From: Haloarcula pelagica
GTDB taxonomy: Archaea; Halobacteriota; Halobacteria; Halobacteriales; Haloarculaceae
Direction: 5' to 3'
NCBI RefSeq assembly: GCF_030127105.1
Contig: NZ_CP126161.1
Span: 3,465,923 to 3,529,922, forward strand
Length of the DNA stretch: 64,000 nucleotides
Part shown: piece by piece, positions 8,829 through 18,617 of the stretch
How the letters are laid out: each line of letters starts with the position of its first letter
How positions within the stretch are numbered: the first letter of the stretch is position 1
The notes under the pieces: model-generated
The model's input: only the letters and a program-made list of their open reading frames with translations
Databases searched by the model: none
Told to the model about the DNA's origin: nothing
Position numbers and translations under genes: made by a program

Positions 8829-11800
8829 TCACACCGTCAGCCGTCGGACGGTCGTCCCCGCCGACTCGATGTCGCGTTCTGCCGCGGCTGCGACCAGGAT
8901 ATCGTTCTCCCCGTACTGGATCGCCAGCCGCTCTTCGAACGCGCCGTCGTCCGGTTCGACGAGCGCCGTGTCGGTCGGCGTCTTGATCGCGACGACCGCG
9001 GCGGTGGTCTCGCCGGTGACGACGACCTGGTTCCCCTCGAAGCTCGTGTCGACGTGGAGGCCGGGGCTCCTGTCGGGCCCGTGTCGGCCGCGTTCGCTGT
9101 ATCGCTCGCGGACGAACGCCGGCGCCTCCGCCGGCCGGCCCTCGTCGATCCCGTGTGCGAGCCTGATGAACTGTGCCATCGCCCAGGCCAGCGGCGTCGC
9201 CGAGCCGGTCCCCTCGCCGTACTCCCAGTCGTACTCGGTGCTGTACTCCCGGTCCCAGACCTGCTCGGCGATCATCCGCCCGGAGTTGGCGAACCGCTGC
9301 ATCGTCCGGAGGAGTTCCGTCGGGTCGAGCGCGCTCTCCTCGGTGTCGGCCAGCAGTTCGTACTCGCCGCGCTCGCCGGTCAGTAACGGCCAGAGGCGGC
9401 CCTTCCCGCTGTTTTCGAGCGCCCACGGCGCGCCGCTGTCCTCGCGGTCGCGCTCGCCGTAGCTGTCGCCGTTGTACCGGTAGAACGCCGCTCCGGCCGG
9501 CAGGTCGACGCGGATCGTCTCGTCGACTTCGGCCACGGAGTTGCGGATCGTCTCGTCGTCCCAGGGCGTGATCCCCAGCCGGACGAGTTCGAGGAAGCCG
9601 GCGTCGATGATGTCCCGCTCGTCGAGCTGTGGCCCGCCGTTTGCCAGCCGGCGCCGGAACCCGGTCTCCGGGTTGCCGTCGCGGGTGATCCGCAGGAAGT
9701 ACGGCGTCCGGGCGTGCCTGTCGGTGCCGGTGTGGGTCGCGGTCCAGTTCTCGACCATGTTTGTCCAGCGGTCCGCGAGTGAGAGCCAGACCAGCGCGTC
9801 GGCCTCGTGGTCGGTCTCCAGCGCGATCTGTGCCGCCGAGGCCAGGCCGGCGATCTCGGCAGCGATCGTCGAGGGCGAGTAGCCCGACTCCTCCTCCCAG
9901 CGTTCCTGGCCGGTCGCCGGTCCGTTGCGGAGGACGTAGTCGGCCGACCGACGGACGTGTTCGTAGTCGTAGTCGACATCCTCGAAGCGATAGCCCCGTT
10001 CGAGTAGGCGGGCGGCCATCACCTGCGGGAACGAGATGTTGTCCATCTGCTCGCCGCCCCAGCGGGTGATCCCGTTGAGGTACGTGTTCTGCGGGATGAA
10101 GCCGTTCTCGTCCTGCTGGTACCGGTAGATGTACTCCAGTTGGGTGACGGCAGTCTCCATGTCGTCGACGAGTTCGAACGCGGTGAAGACCTGATAGAGG
10201 TCCCGCGCCCAGACGAAGTTGTAGCCGTACCCCTTGCGCTCCTCGGCGGTGACGGCTTCGCCCCACGGGACGGACGGGGAGGCGATCGAGCCCCCGAGGA
10301 AGGTCTTGTCCTCGACGGCCAGCAGCGTCATCAGCGCGGTCCGGTACTGGGCGGCCAGTTCGGGCTCGTCGGCGACGGACTCGGGGAGCGGACGGCCGTC
10401 GAGGAACGACTGCCAGGAGTCGACGTAGCCCGCTCTGACGGTGTCGTAGCCCGCTGCGAGCGCGCCCTCTGCCTCCCCGAGCGCCGCGGCGGTGTCGGCC
10501 TGTCGGGCGAAGCCGAGCGCGACGGTCTCGGAGAGCCGTTCGCCGGCCCCCAGTTGGCCGACGAGGACGACGCTGTCGTTCGAGATCGAATCTCGGGGAT
10601 CGGGACGGACCCCTTCGGCGAAGAGGTCGCTGATCGGGTCGCTCCCGCTGACGCCGACGGTCGCCCAGTCGAAGCGGTCGGCCGCGACCATCGCCAGCGC
10701 GACCGAGTACCCCTCGCCGTCCTCGTCGACGAGTCGCGGTTCCGTCGAGGAGCCGGTGTAGGCGCTCGCGTCCCGGGCCGCCAGGTGGTAGCGGCCGGCT
10801 GGCCCAGGCGCAGTCCGCGGTCCCGCGTGCCGCTGTTCGCCAGAGCAACGTCCGCGGCCGCGAACAGGTCGTACTGGGCGCCGTCTCGTGCCTCGAACTC
10901 GATGTCAGCGACGACGGCGTCGTGGTCGGGATCGGCGGCGTACTCGACCGTGAGTTGCCACTCGTGACCCTGCCCGTCGCCGGTCTCCGTGACGACGTGG
11001 CGGAAACAGAGCGCGTCGTCGGCCGTCGGTTCGACCCGGCGCGCGACGGAGCCCTCGGCGCGGCCGGCGCCCTCGACGTGTGTCCTGACGGTGTAGTCGT
11101 CGGTCCGTGCCGAGACGATGAAATCCAGCGTCCGGAGGTTCATCAGGTCCACCCGCGGGAACCGGACCTCCGTCAGCGCGCCCGCGGTCAGCGTGAACCA
11201 GACCCGGGAGGGATCGTCGGCACGGTGGTCGGCGACGGTGCCGACGCCGAACTTCTCGCCGGTCGTCCATCGGGGTCGGTCGGGCGGTCCCGACGGCGAC
11301 GGCGCCGCGCTCGGCAGGGCGTCCTGCGCCGCGAGCGTCGCGGTCGCCTGCAGTCGGTAGCCGTGGGCGAACCCCAGCGGCGTGCCGCTGTCGGCCCGGC
11401 CGTCGTCGTGAAGCTGTTCCGGGAGGTACCCAACGTCCGTCACCAGCGGCCCGTCGTGCTCGATGAGTCCGTACAACCCCGCAGCGCGCTCGAAGAAGGC
11501 CGTCCCGTCGCGACCGAACTCACCCAGGAGCACACCGAGTTTCGCGGCCGCGGCGGCCCCCATCGCCGTCGTCAACCCCCAGATCTTCTCGCCGTCCTGG
11601 CCCTCGGTCCGCCAGGTGTCGCCCTCGTAGCGGATCAGCCCCGCGACCGGTTCGCCGGCCGGGTTCCGGTAGAGGTCGTCGAGACAGGCGCTGACGTGAT
11701 CGGTGAGCCGGTCGGCCGTCTCGTCGTCCAGATCGACGCCGTCGAGCGCCGCGTACGCGGCGAACCCGTCGACGAGCGCGAACGTCGCGGCGTCGAGTCG

Positions 11801-13353
11801 CAGATCCAGCCCGCCGTCGGTCAGCCGGAGGGCGTAGGTCCTGGTCGCGTCCTCCCAGAGCCGGTCCAGCCCGTCGGCGACCCGATCCGCGCAGGCTCGC
11901 GCCCGGTCGCGCAGGTCGTCGGCGACCGGTGCCCGAGCCACGGTCGCGAACGCTTCGAGGTAGGTGGCCGTCGTGTGGGTGAACTGCCCGACCATGTCCT
12001 CCCAGAGGTTCTGACACGGGCCGGGAAGCCCACCGTCGTCGAGATCCGCCTCCATCGCCTCGACGGCCGCCTCGATGGTGGTCCGGATCTCGCTGGCCGT
12101 CTCGGGCGACAGTCGGTCACGGCGATCACACAGTAGCGCCGCCAGAAACGCGGTCACGGTCGCCGTCTGGTCGGCCTGGTACTCCAGCGAGTCGTCGTCG
12201 TCCTCGACGTGTGCGTGGGCCCACCCCGGGGCGAGCGAGCCGTCACGCGCCCAGACGCGGTGTGGCCAGGTGCCATCCCGAGCTGGGTCCGGCAGTACAA
12301 CTGTGCGCTCGCCACGAGTTCGTCGTCGATGTCCAGTCCCAGCGTCCCGGTCGAGGAGAGCAGCGACTGGGCGATGCGCGCGTCGTCCCTGAACCACGTG
12401 TAGCCGTAGCCCCCGGAGTCCCGGAAGAACGGATCGAACTCCGGGGCCGCGATCCGGCCGCCGCTGGGCGCTTTCAGGAGGTCGAGTGCCCGGAGGTCAC
12501 TCCGGACCACGCGCTCGCGGACGACCCCCTCCGGGACGGTGATCTCGGTCCGTTCCCGCGCGGCCTCCTTGATGTCTCTGGCCCCCTGGAACCGGGCCGC
12601 ACACTCCCGGAGGTCGCGGATCGCCGTCCCGCGGTCGATGTCGCCGTGGTCCGAGAGCTGTGTCACCAGTGTGGTTCGGAGTCCCCGTCCCTCGCGTTCG
12701 AGGGGCGCCTGGACGACGACATCGCCGCTCAGGTGGGTGTCCTCGTACCTGCGGCGCTGTCGCTCGCGGGGGAACTCGACCGGTTCGTCGGCCAGGATCT
12801 CGGGGAACCGCTCGGGGACCTGCCCGCGGATGCCCGATAGCCCGGTCGAGGCGGTGACGTAGTCGTGTTCGTCGTGGTGAAACACCTCGACGACCGCGCC
12901 GTCGGCGGGGCCTTTCTCCGGGTGGACGAGCCGGCCGACCTGTGTCTCCTTGCCCTCCGGTGCCATCGTCAGGAACGCGACCAGTTGCGCGTCCGGGGGG
13001 ACCGCGCCGCGGAGTTCGACGTGCGTGAGGTGGGCACGCCCCAGCGTCAGGTCGTACTGGTGGACCGTGAACTCGCCGGCGTCGTACTCGGTCTCGATCA
13101 ACGTCGTCTCGCGGTAGTAGTGCTGTCTGACCGTCTCCAGGTCGTCGAGCCAGATCGTCCGGCGCGGCGTCTTGACGCCGAACCGCGACCGGTCGATACC
13201 GTACAGTCCGGAGATCGCCGCGGAGTAGTCTCGGACGGTCCCCGCGGGAGCGACGTGGACGAGACGGTCGCCGTGCCCGGAGAACGCGCCCGTCGCTGCC
13301 GTCGACCCGTCGTCCCCTCGCTTGTAGTCGTTGAGTGCCGTTCGCAACCGCAT
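8829..13353 (-). CDS. Two-module GH15 glucan 1,4-alpha-glucosidase (glucoamylase), two frameshifts
   Basis: About 1,508 residues, hydrolysing alpha-glucans from the non-reducing end. First module: 'SGGYGYTWFRDDARIAQSLL' and 'NLWEDMVGQFTHTTATYLEAF', typical GH15 (alpha/alpha)6 motifs. Then a beta-sandwich glucodextranase N-like domain ('VWFTLTAGALTEVRFPRVDL'), then a second GH15 module ('YGYNFVWARDLYQVFTAF', 'NGFIPQNTYLNG', 'VWDREYSTEYDWEYG'). Single lost bases near 12280 and 10803 split the gene into three frames; the protein continues smoothly across each. No signal peptide is seen, so it probably acts inside the cell on storage glucan. ATG at 13353 is the first after the promoter gap. Confidence 0.85.
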
Positions 13354-13442
13354 CTTGCTGCCACCAACAGCCCGCACGGTAAAGTTCTCGTGGTGTGTGT
13401 TGACACCGGCGGCGGAACCGGCACCCCGACATCGGGAAACAG

Positions 13443-13448
13443 TATAAG
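13443..13448 (+). promoter_or_regulatory. TATA box for the repeat-protein gene
   Basis: TATAAG centred about 27 bases before the ATG at 13472, the spacing expected if transcription starts at the first base of the start codon (leaderless). It lies in the 118-base gap shared with the divergent glucoamylase gene. Confidence 0.5.
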
Positions 13449-13471
13449 TGAGTCCGCGGTCACGGTCCGGT

Positions 13472-13903
13472 ATGAGCGACTCCGAGGACGCTTCCGGCGG
13501 ACGATCGATTCCGATCTCCATCGATGTCGACATCGACGACGGCCGAACGGTCATCACCGCGACGGGCGACCGAGACGCCGCCGTCGTCGTCGAATCCCGA
13601 TCGGGCGAACGGATCTACCTCCCACCGGAGGACTTCGAACGGCCGCCCGACTCCGCCGCCGACACGCCACACGCGGACAGTCCGTATCAGTCCGTGGAGT
13701 CGGATAGCCCGTACCAGTCCGCAGATTCCGACAGTCCCTACCAGCCCGCGGAGTCGGACAGCCCGTACCAGTCGGCCGATAACTCCGACAGCCCGTACCA
13801 GTCAGGCGGCGACGTGAGCGAGCGCGCCGGACTCTCGCCGACGGGCGACGGGTTCCGAATCGTCCACCCGGAGCCGGTCACCGATCTCAGAGTCCTGCGC
13901 TGA
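13472..13903 (+). CDS. Small protein with tandem DSPYQ repeats
   Basis: A 143-residue acidic protein. Residues 1-60 form a predicted beta-rich domain ('IPISIDVDIDDGRTVITATGD', 'GERIYLPPEDFE'). Residues 69-111 hold five near-identical units built on 'DSPYQS'. The last 30 residues ('GFRIVHPEPVTDLRVLR') look folded again. Function unknown. It lies between glucoamylase and the glycosyltransferase, both on the other strand, and its stop touches the glycosyltransferase stop. A role in alpha-glucan metabolism can only be guessed. Confidence 0.7.
   Translation: MSDSEDASGGRSIPISIDVDIDDGRTVITATGDRDAAVVVESRSGERIYLPPEDFERPPDSAADTPHADSPYQSVESDSPYQSADSDSPYQPAESDSPYQSADNSDSPYQSGGDVSERAGLSPTGDGFRIVHPEPVTDLRVLR
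13676..13805 (+). repeat. In-gene tandem repeat encoding DSPYQ units
   Basis: Five imperfect copies of a unit of about 27 bases, each encoding Asp-Ser-Pro-Tyr-Gln plus a variable Ser/Pro-Ala/Val-Glu/Asp-Ser tail. Codons differ between copies (agt/agc, ccg/ccc, tat/tac), so the peptide rather than the DNA appears to be maintained. Confidence 0.7.
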
Positions 13904-14992
13904 TCAGGTTCCGGCTTCGTCGTCCGAGGCCTCGGATTCCGTCCCCGCGGCGATCGACTTGTACAGGTCCGCGTGGTCCTCGGCGACTTCGTCCCAGGTC
14001 CGGACATCGTACTCGATCGGGGTATCGAGTGTCAGCCCGTACTCGATCCCGTCCGCGATGGAGTCGGACTGGGGCTCGACCTCGATGAGGCAGTCCTCGG
14101 GGAGCACTTCCGCGGCCCCGGCGTTGCTCGCGACGACGCGGGTCCCGACCGAGAGCGACTCGGTGAACGTGATGCCGAACGGCTCCGAGAGCGAGGGCGA
14201 GACGAACAGGTCCGCGCTAGCGTAGTAGTCGCCCAGTTCCTCCTCGGGCAGGTAGCCGACGAACTCGACCTGATCCTCGATCCCGAGCAGTTCGGTAAAC
14301 CGCTTCAGTTGCGCGGTGAGGTGCCCCGATCCGCCCAGAACGAGCGTCAGGTCGTCACGACGAAGCTTCGAGAGCGCGTACAGGAGATACGAGATGCCCT
14401 TCTGGTCGGTGTGGCGGCCGACGAAAAAGAGCATCTCGCCGTCGATACCCAGTTCGGCCTTGATGTCCCGGCCAGTGGCCTCGACCGAGGAGAAGCCGTT
14501 GTAGATGACCTGTGCCTCGCGGCCGTACTCCCGTCGGATCTTGCCAGCGGTGTACTTGCTGACGGCGACGAGGTGGTCCGCGCGGTTGACGATCCGCTGT
14601 TCGGTCTGGACCTCCCGTTCAGGGGGCTCCATGTTGCGGTCCGAGGACAGCGAGTGGAAGGTCGTCACCCACTCGACATCGTGGGTCGACTGCGCACGCG
14701 AACCGGGGTTGTAGCCGAACCAGTCGTTCGTGTGGACGATATCGGCGTCGGCCGCCCGGTCGACGAACTCCCCGGAGAGCCGGCCGATCCGGGTGATGAT
14801 GTCACCCTCGCCGGTCGGGACGCCGTGGATGTTCTCGTAGCCGTCGGGGGCGTACTCCGCTGGCAACACGAGTTCGATGTCGACATCGTCTCTCGTGGTG
14901 AGTCGTTCGAACAACTCGCCGACCGCCGTGTCCAGTCCACCGGTCACGTTCGGCGGGAACCCCCATGCCAGCATCAGGACCTGTGTAGCCAT
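13904..14992 (-). CDS. Glycosyltransferase, GT4/GT5 type (glycogen synthase-like)
   Basis: A 362-residue GT-B glycosyltransferase. The N-terminal 'LAWGFPPNVTGGLDTAVGELFERL' places a GG loop where glycogen synthases have K-x-G-G. The C-terminal domain carries 'FFVGRHTDQKGISYLLYAL' and 'SPSLSEPFGITFTESL', which holds the E-x7-E motif. The neighbours (nucleotidyltransferase, MalQ, glucoamylase) suggest it extends an alpha-1,4-glucan. The ATG at 14992 is preferred over an upstream in-frame codon because the GT-B strand begins right there and a TATA box lies about 25 bases before it. Confidence 0.85.
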   Translation of the reverse strand: MATQVLMLAWGFPPNVTGGLDTAVGELFERLTTRDDVDIELVLPAEYAPDGYENIHGVPTGEGDIITRIGRLSGEFVDRAADADIVHTNDWFGYNPGSRAQSTHDVEWVTTFHSLSSDRNMEPPEREVQTEQRIVNRADHLVAVSKYTAGKIRREYGREAQVIYNGFSSVEATGRDIKAELGIDGEMLFFVGRHTDQKGISYLLYALSKLRRDDLTLVLGGSGHLTAQLKRFTELLGIEDQVEFVGYLPEEELGDYYASADLFVSPSLSEPFGITFTESLSVGTRVVASNAGAAEVLPEDCLIEVEPQSDSIADGIEYGLTLDTPIEYDVRTWDEVAEDHADLYKSIAAGTESEASDDEAGT

Positions 14993-15141
14993 CACGTAGA
15001 CGATTGACGGTGGGATACTTATACTGTTGGCCGGAGAGCCCCCGGTCGCGGTCACTCCTCCGTCGTCGACCCCTGAAGATGTGTCTCACACACATATCAG
15101 GCAGAAAGGAAAAAGAGATACTTCCCCCCGAGAGAGCCGGT

Positions 15142-16101
15142 ATGGACGCAATTGTTCTGGCAGGTGGGTACGCAACGCGACTCTGGCCGATCACGCGAAA
15201 CCGTCCGAAGATGCTCCTCCCGGTGGGCGAGGAGACGATCATCGACGGGATCCTCTCGGATCTGGAAGCCGACGACCGTGTCTCGGACGTGTACATCTCT
15301 ACGAACGAGTACTTCGCCGATGAGTTCGAGGAGCATATCGAGGAGAGCGACTTCGAGAAACCACAGCTCTCGATCGAGGACACGACCGACGAGGACTCGA
15401 AGTTCGGTGTGGTGGGTGCGCTGTCACAGCTCATCGACCGCGAGGGGATCGACGACGACATGCTGGTCGTCGCCGGCGACAACCTGATGGGCTTCGATAT
15501 CGGCGAGTTCGCCTCCTTCTTCGAGGAGACCGGGACGCCCTGTATCGCCGCCTACGACGTGGGGTCGAAGCAGCGAGCCACGTCCTACGGCGTGGTCGAA
15601 CTCGACGGGACGCAGGTCGTCGGCTTCCAGGAGAAACCGGACAACCCCAAGAGCACGCTCTGTTCGATCGCGTGTTACGCGTTCCCCAGCGAGACGCTCC
15701 CCCTGTTCGACGAGTACCTGGCCGAGGACAACAACCCCGACGAACCGGGTTGGCTGATGCAGTGGCTCGCCGAGCGCGACGCGGTCAACGCCTTCACGTT
15801 CGACAGCTACTGGTACGACGTGGGCGAGGCCGACGCCTACATCGAGGCCGTCCAGTGGGCGCTCGGCGACGACACGATCGTGGCCGACAGCGCGACGGTC
15901 ACCAACAGCAAACTCGGCGACAACGTCCACGTGATGGCCGACGCGACCGTCACCGACGCGACGCTCGAAGATACGGTCGTGTTCCCGGGCGCGACGGTCG
16001 AAGACGCGGCCATCGAGTGGTCGCTGATCGACCGCGAGTCGGTGGTCTCGGACGTGGACCTCCAGCGGTCGCTCATCGGCGAGCACTCGAAGGTCAGGTA
16101 A
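15142..16101 (+). CDS. Sugar-1-phosphate nucleotidyltransferase, GlgC/GlmU-like
   Basis: A 319-residue enzyme making an NDP-sugar. N-terminal Rossmann signature 'VLAGGYATRLWPITRNRPK' with the catalytic lysine in 'RPKMLLPV'; 'VVAGDNLMG' for sugar/metal binding; 'SYGVVELDG' and 'GFQEKP' motifs; and a C-terminal left-handed beta-helix of hexapeptide-like repeats (from about residue 250). It diverges from the glycosyltransferase across 149 bases and precedes malQ by 42 bases, so it likely supplies activated glucose to the synthase. The nucleotide specificity (ADP, UDP or dTDP) is not readable. Confidence 0.9.
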   Translation: MDAIVLAGGYATRLWPITRNRPKMLLPVGEETIIDGILSDLEADDRVSDVYISTNEYFADEFEEHIEESDFEKPQLSIEDTTDEDSKFGVVGALSQLIDREGIDDDMLVVAGDNLMGFDIGEFASFFEETGTPCIAAYDVGSKQRATSYGVVELDGTQVVGFQEKPDNPKSTLCSIACYAFPSETLPLFDEYLAEDNNPDEPGWLMQWLAERDAVNAFTFDSYWYDVGEADAYIEAVQWALGDDTIVADSATVTNSKLGDNVHVMADATVTDATLEDTVVFPGATVEDAAIEWSLIDRESVVSDVDLQRSLIGEHSKVR

Positions 16102-16143
16102 CGGACCCGATAGTTGAAATCCCTCCGCGGTGAACTGGCGGGT

Positions 16144-17634
16144 ATGCGTTTCAGTCGCCGCAGCGGCGTGTTCCTGCATCTCACTTCGCTCCCGAGTCCC
16201 CACGGCATCGGCGATCTCGGTGCCGGCGCCCGGTCGTTCGTGGACTTTCTGGACCGATCAGAGCAGTCACTCTGGCAGGTCTGCCCGCTCGGGCCGACCG
16301 CCGCGATCCACGGCCACTCGCCGTACCAGGCCTTCTCGGGGTTCGCCGGCAACCCGCTGCTCGTCGATCTGGAGTGGCTCGTCGACCGTGGGTACCTCGA
16401 CAGCGAGACGGCGGCCCCGCCCGCCGGCATCGACGCCGAGGAAGTGAACTACGAGGTCGTCGCCCAGTTCAAACGCGAGTGCCTACGGGCCGCGTTCGAC
16501 GACTTCCGGGAGACGGCCACGGAGGCCGACAGGGAATCGTTCGCACAGTTCCGAGACCGCGAGTCGGGCTGGCTCTCCGACTACGCCCTGTTTCGCGCGC
16601 TCAAGCGGGAGTTCGACGGCGCGCTCTGGACGGAGTGGCCGGACGACGTGACGACCAGAGAGCCCGATACCCTCGCGACCTACCGCGAGGATCTGGCCGA
16701 CGAGATCGAGTTCCGGGAGTTCTGCCAGTGGGTGTTCGACGAGCAGTGGCGCGACCTGCGCGCCTACGCGAGCGACCGTGGGATCGACCTGATCGGCGAC
16801 CTGCCCATCTACGTCGCGCTGGACTCTGCCGACGTGTGGGCCTCGCCCGAGGCGTTCCGACTCGACGACGACCACCGACCGACGGCCGTCGCCGGGGTCC
16901 CGCCCAACACCGGCGACAGCGGCCAGCGCTGGGGCAACCCCGTCTACGACTGGGACCACCTCGCCGAGACGGGCTACGAGTGGTGGCTGGGACGGCTCGA
17001 CAGACTGTTCGATATGGTCGACATCGCGCGGATCGACCACTTCAAGGGGTTCGACGAGTTCTGGGCGATCCCGGCCGACAGCGACGACCCAGCCAACGGG
17101 GAGTGGCTCGACGGCCCCGGCGCCGCGTTCTTCGAAGCGGTCCGCGACCGGTTCGGAAATCTCCCCTTTATCGCCGAGGATCTGGGGTTCGTCGACCACA
17201 GCAGCTACGACCTCCGCAGCCAGTTCGACTTCCCCGGGATGCGCGTCCCCCAGTACGCCGACTGGTGTGAGGAAGGGAACATGTACCAGCCGATGCACTT
17301 CCCCGAGAACAGCGTCGGCTACACATCGACCCACGACACCGACACCGTCGTCGGCTACTACCACTCCCTGGGCGACCGCCAGCGCGAGTGCCTGCACTAC
17401 AATCTCGGCTCGGACGGCGAGGATGTCCACTGGGACATCGTCGAAGCGGTCTGGAACGCCGAGTCGACCATCGCCATGACGACGATGCAGGACCTCCTGG
17501 GACTGGGGAGCGACGCGCGGTTCAACACCCCGGGAACGACCGACGGTAACTGGGCCTGGCGTGTCACCGACGCGCAACTCGACGACGATATCGCCACCGA
17601 ACTCCAGTTGATCACCGACGCGACGATCCGTTGA
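16144..17634 (+). CDS. malQ: 4-alpha-glucanotransferase (amylomaltase, GH77)
   Basis: A 496-residue GH77 enzyme that transfers maltooligosaccharide segments. Conserved blocks: 'SGVFLHLTSLPSPHGIGDLG' at the N-terminus, 'SPYQAFSGFAGNPLLV', 'LIGDLPIYVALDSADVW', the nucleophile region 'IARIDHFKGFDEFWAIP', the acid/base region 'PFIAEDLGFV', and 'GYTSTHDTDTVVGYY'. The length is normal for the short bacterial/archaeal type. It probably forms an operon with the nucleotidyltransferase (42-base gap). Confidence 0.95.
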   Translation: MRFSRRSGVFLHLTSLPSPHGIGDLGAGARSFVDFLDRSEQSLWQVCPLGPTAAIHGHSPYQAFSGFAGNPLLVDLEWLVDRGYLDSETAAPPAGIDAEEVNYEVVAQFKRECLRAAFDDFRETATEADRESFAQFRDRESGWLSDYALFRALKREFDGALWTEWPDDVTTREPDTLATYREDLADEIEFREFCQWVFDEQWRDLRAYASDRGIDLIGDLPIYVALDSADVWASPEAFRLDDDHRPTAVAGVPPNTGDSGQRWGNPVYDWDHLAETGYEWWLGRLDRLFDMVDIARIDHFKGFDEFWAIPADSDDPANGEWLDGPGAAFFEAVRDRFGNLPFIAEDLGFVDHSSYDLRSQFDFPGMRVPQYADWCEEGNMYQPMHFPENSVGYTSTHDTDTVVGYYHSLGDRQRECLHYNLGSDGEDVHWDIVEAVWNAESTIAMTTMQDLLGLGSDARFNTPGTTDGNWAWRVTDAQLDDDIATELQLITDATIR

Positions 17635-17871
17635 TCAGGCCCGGCTCAGCCTGGCGACCACGTCGTCCAGCCACTCGGGGGTGTCGAGGTCCGCCAGCGT
17701 CCCGTCCCGTTTCGTCGTCACGATCTCGCTGCCCCCGTCCCGGGTCACGTCTACCCGCCAGGTCCGGCCGTCGTCGGTACTGAGATCGAACCGCGCGCCG
17801 CCGTCGGGGAGCGCGTCGACGTGTTCGACGGTCACGACATCGCCGGTGTAGACCTCGATGGTGTCTGGCAT
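17635..17871 (-). CDS. Small conserved-looking hypothetical protein
   Basis: A 78-residue protein of predicted beta-strands ('TIEVYTGDVVTVEHVDAL', 'ARFDLSTDDGRTWRVDVT'). It is convergent with malQ, with the stops back to back. I do not recognise a family. ATG at 17871 follows a GTG codon that is also possible. The 260 bases upstream, before the pilin gene, hold no further gene that I can see. Confidence 0.6.
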   Translation of the reverse strand: MPDTIEVYTGDVVTVEHVDALPDGGARFDLSTDDGRTWRVDVTRDGGSEIVTTKRDGTLADLDTPEWLDDVVARLSRA

Positions 17872-18131
17872 CACCAGTCGGTAGCCGCCGCCGTCGTAAA
17901 AATGTCCGAGTAGACCGCCCCCGGATAACAGTTCCCTACCGAACGAAGCGGTCGTATAACTAACTGTCCTGCTCTCGTCTGTGTACGTGTGGGCGACCGG
18001 CCCACAGCCTCTGACACCGTCCCGGTACCCCTACCCATACCCTTTCGGGACGGATTTATCGAAGTTCCACGACCGACGAGCGCCGTGGCTGTCCCCACGA
18101 GATCGAAAAACGGGAAAACGCGGTCGGTCAG

Positions 18132-18617
18132 TTACGCTTCGGGACCGGAGTCCTGGCCGAGCGTCGCCGAGGAGTCGCCTTCCTGGGCCTCGTAGACGAC
18201 GCGGATGTCGTAGTCGTTACTGACACCAACGTCAACGCTGCTCCCAGCAGAGATTTCAGAACCACTGCTGTATCCGGCCGTGGTCCAGTCGCCTGGTGAG
18301 TCCATGTCGAGTGGTGGTCCGCCAGCGATAGACCCGGAACTGACGAAGTCGCTCAGAATCACCACGAACGTACAACTCCTGCGCGACAATAGTGTCCCCA
18401 CCATCGTGCGTGATTGAGAGTACACCGTTCCCGCCACCCCTGCCTCGAAGTCGAACGAGAAGCTCGCCTGCGGCGTTGCGCTCTGTGTCTGATCGCCCAG
18501 TCCGAGTACGAACGACGCGATGACGGCGGCGAGGATGACCGTGATCGCAACCATCAGGATGACGCCGATGACCGGCGACACTGCGTCGTCGTCTTCGAAC
18601 AGTTCTTTGATTCGCAT
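18132..18617 (-). CDS. Archaeal type IV pilin (DUF1628-type), internal frame-shifted segment
   Basis: Class III signal and hydrophobic helix are textbook: 'DDDAVSPVIGVILMVAITVI' at residues 9-28, with prepilin-peptidase cleavage expected near 'DDDA/VSPVIG'. The open frame is continuous for 161 residues. However, between about 18437 and 18350 the typical pilin segment ('NGVLSITHDGGDTIVAQELY') lies in another frame, so a one-base loss and a one-base gain (or two-base loss) bracket it. A TATA-like AATAAATA stretch lies about 30 bases upstream. It is a single pilin gene, away from the pilus ATPase at 57650. Confidence 0.8.
   Translation of the reverse strand: MRIKELFEDDDAVSPVIGVILMVAITVILAAVIASFVLGLGDQTQSATPQASFSFDFEAGVAGTVYSQSRTMVGTLLSRRSCTFVVILSDFVSSGSIAGGPPLDMDSPGDWTTAGYSSGSEISAGSSVDVGVSNDYDIRVVYEAQEGDSSATLGQDSGPEA

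Noticed and set aside
8689..10848. A 719-codon minus-strand frame inside glucoamylase
   Set aside because: It is an alternative frame of the real gene, full of Arg/Gly/Pro, whereas the frame beside it carries the GH15 motifs.
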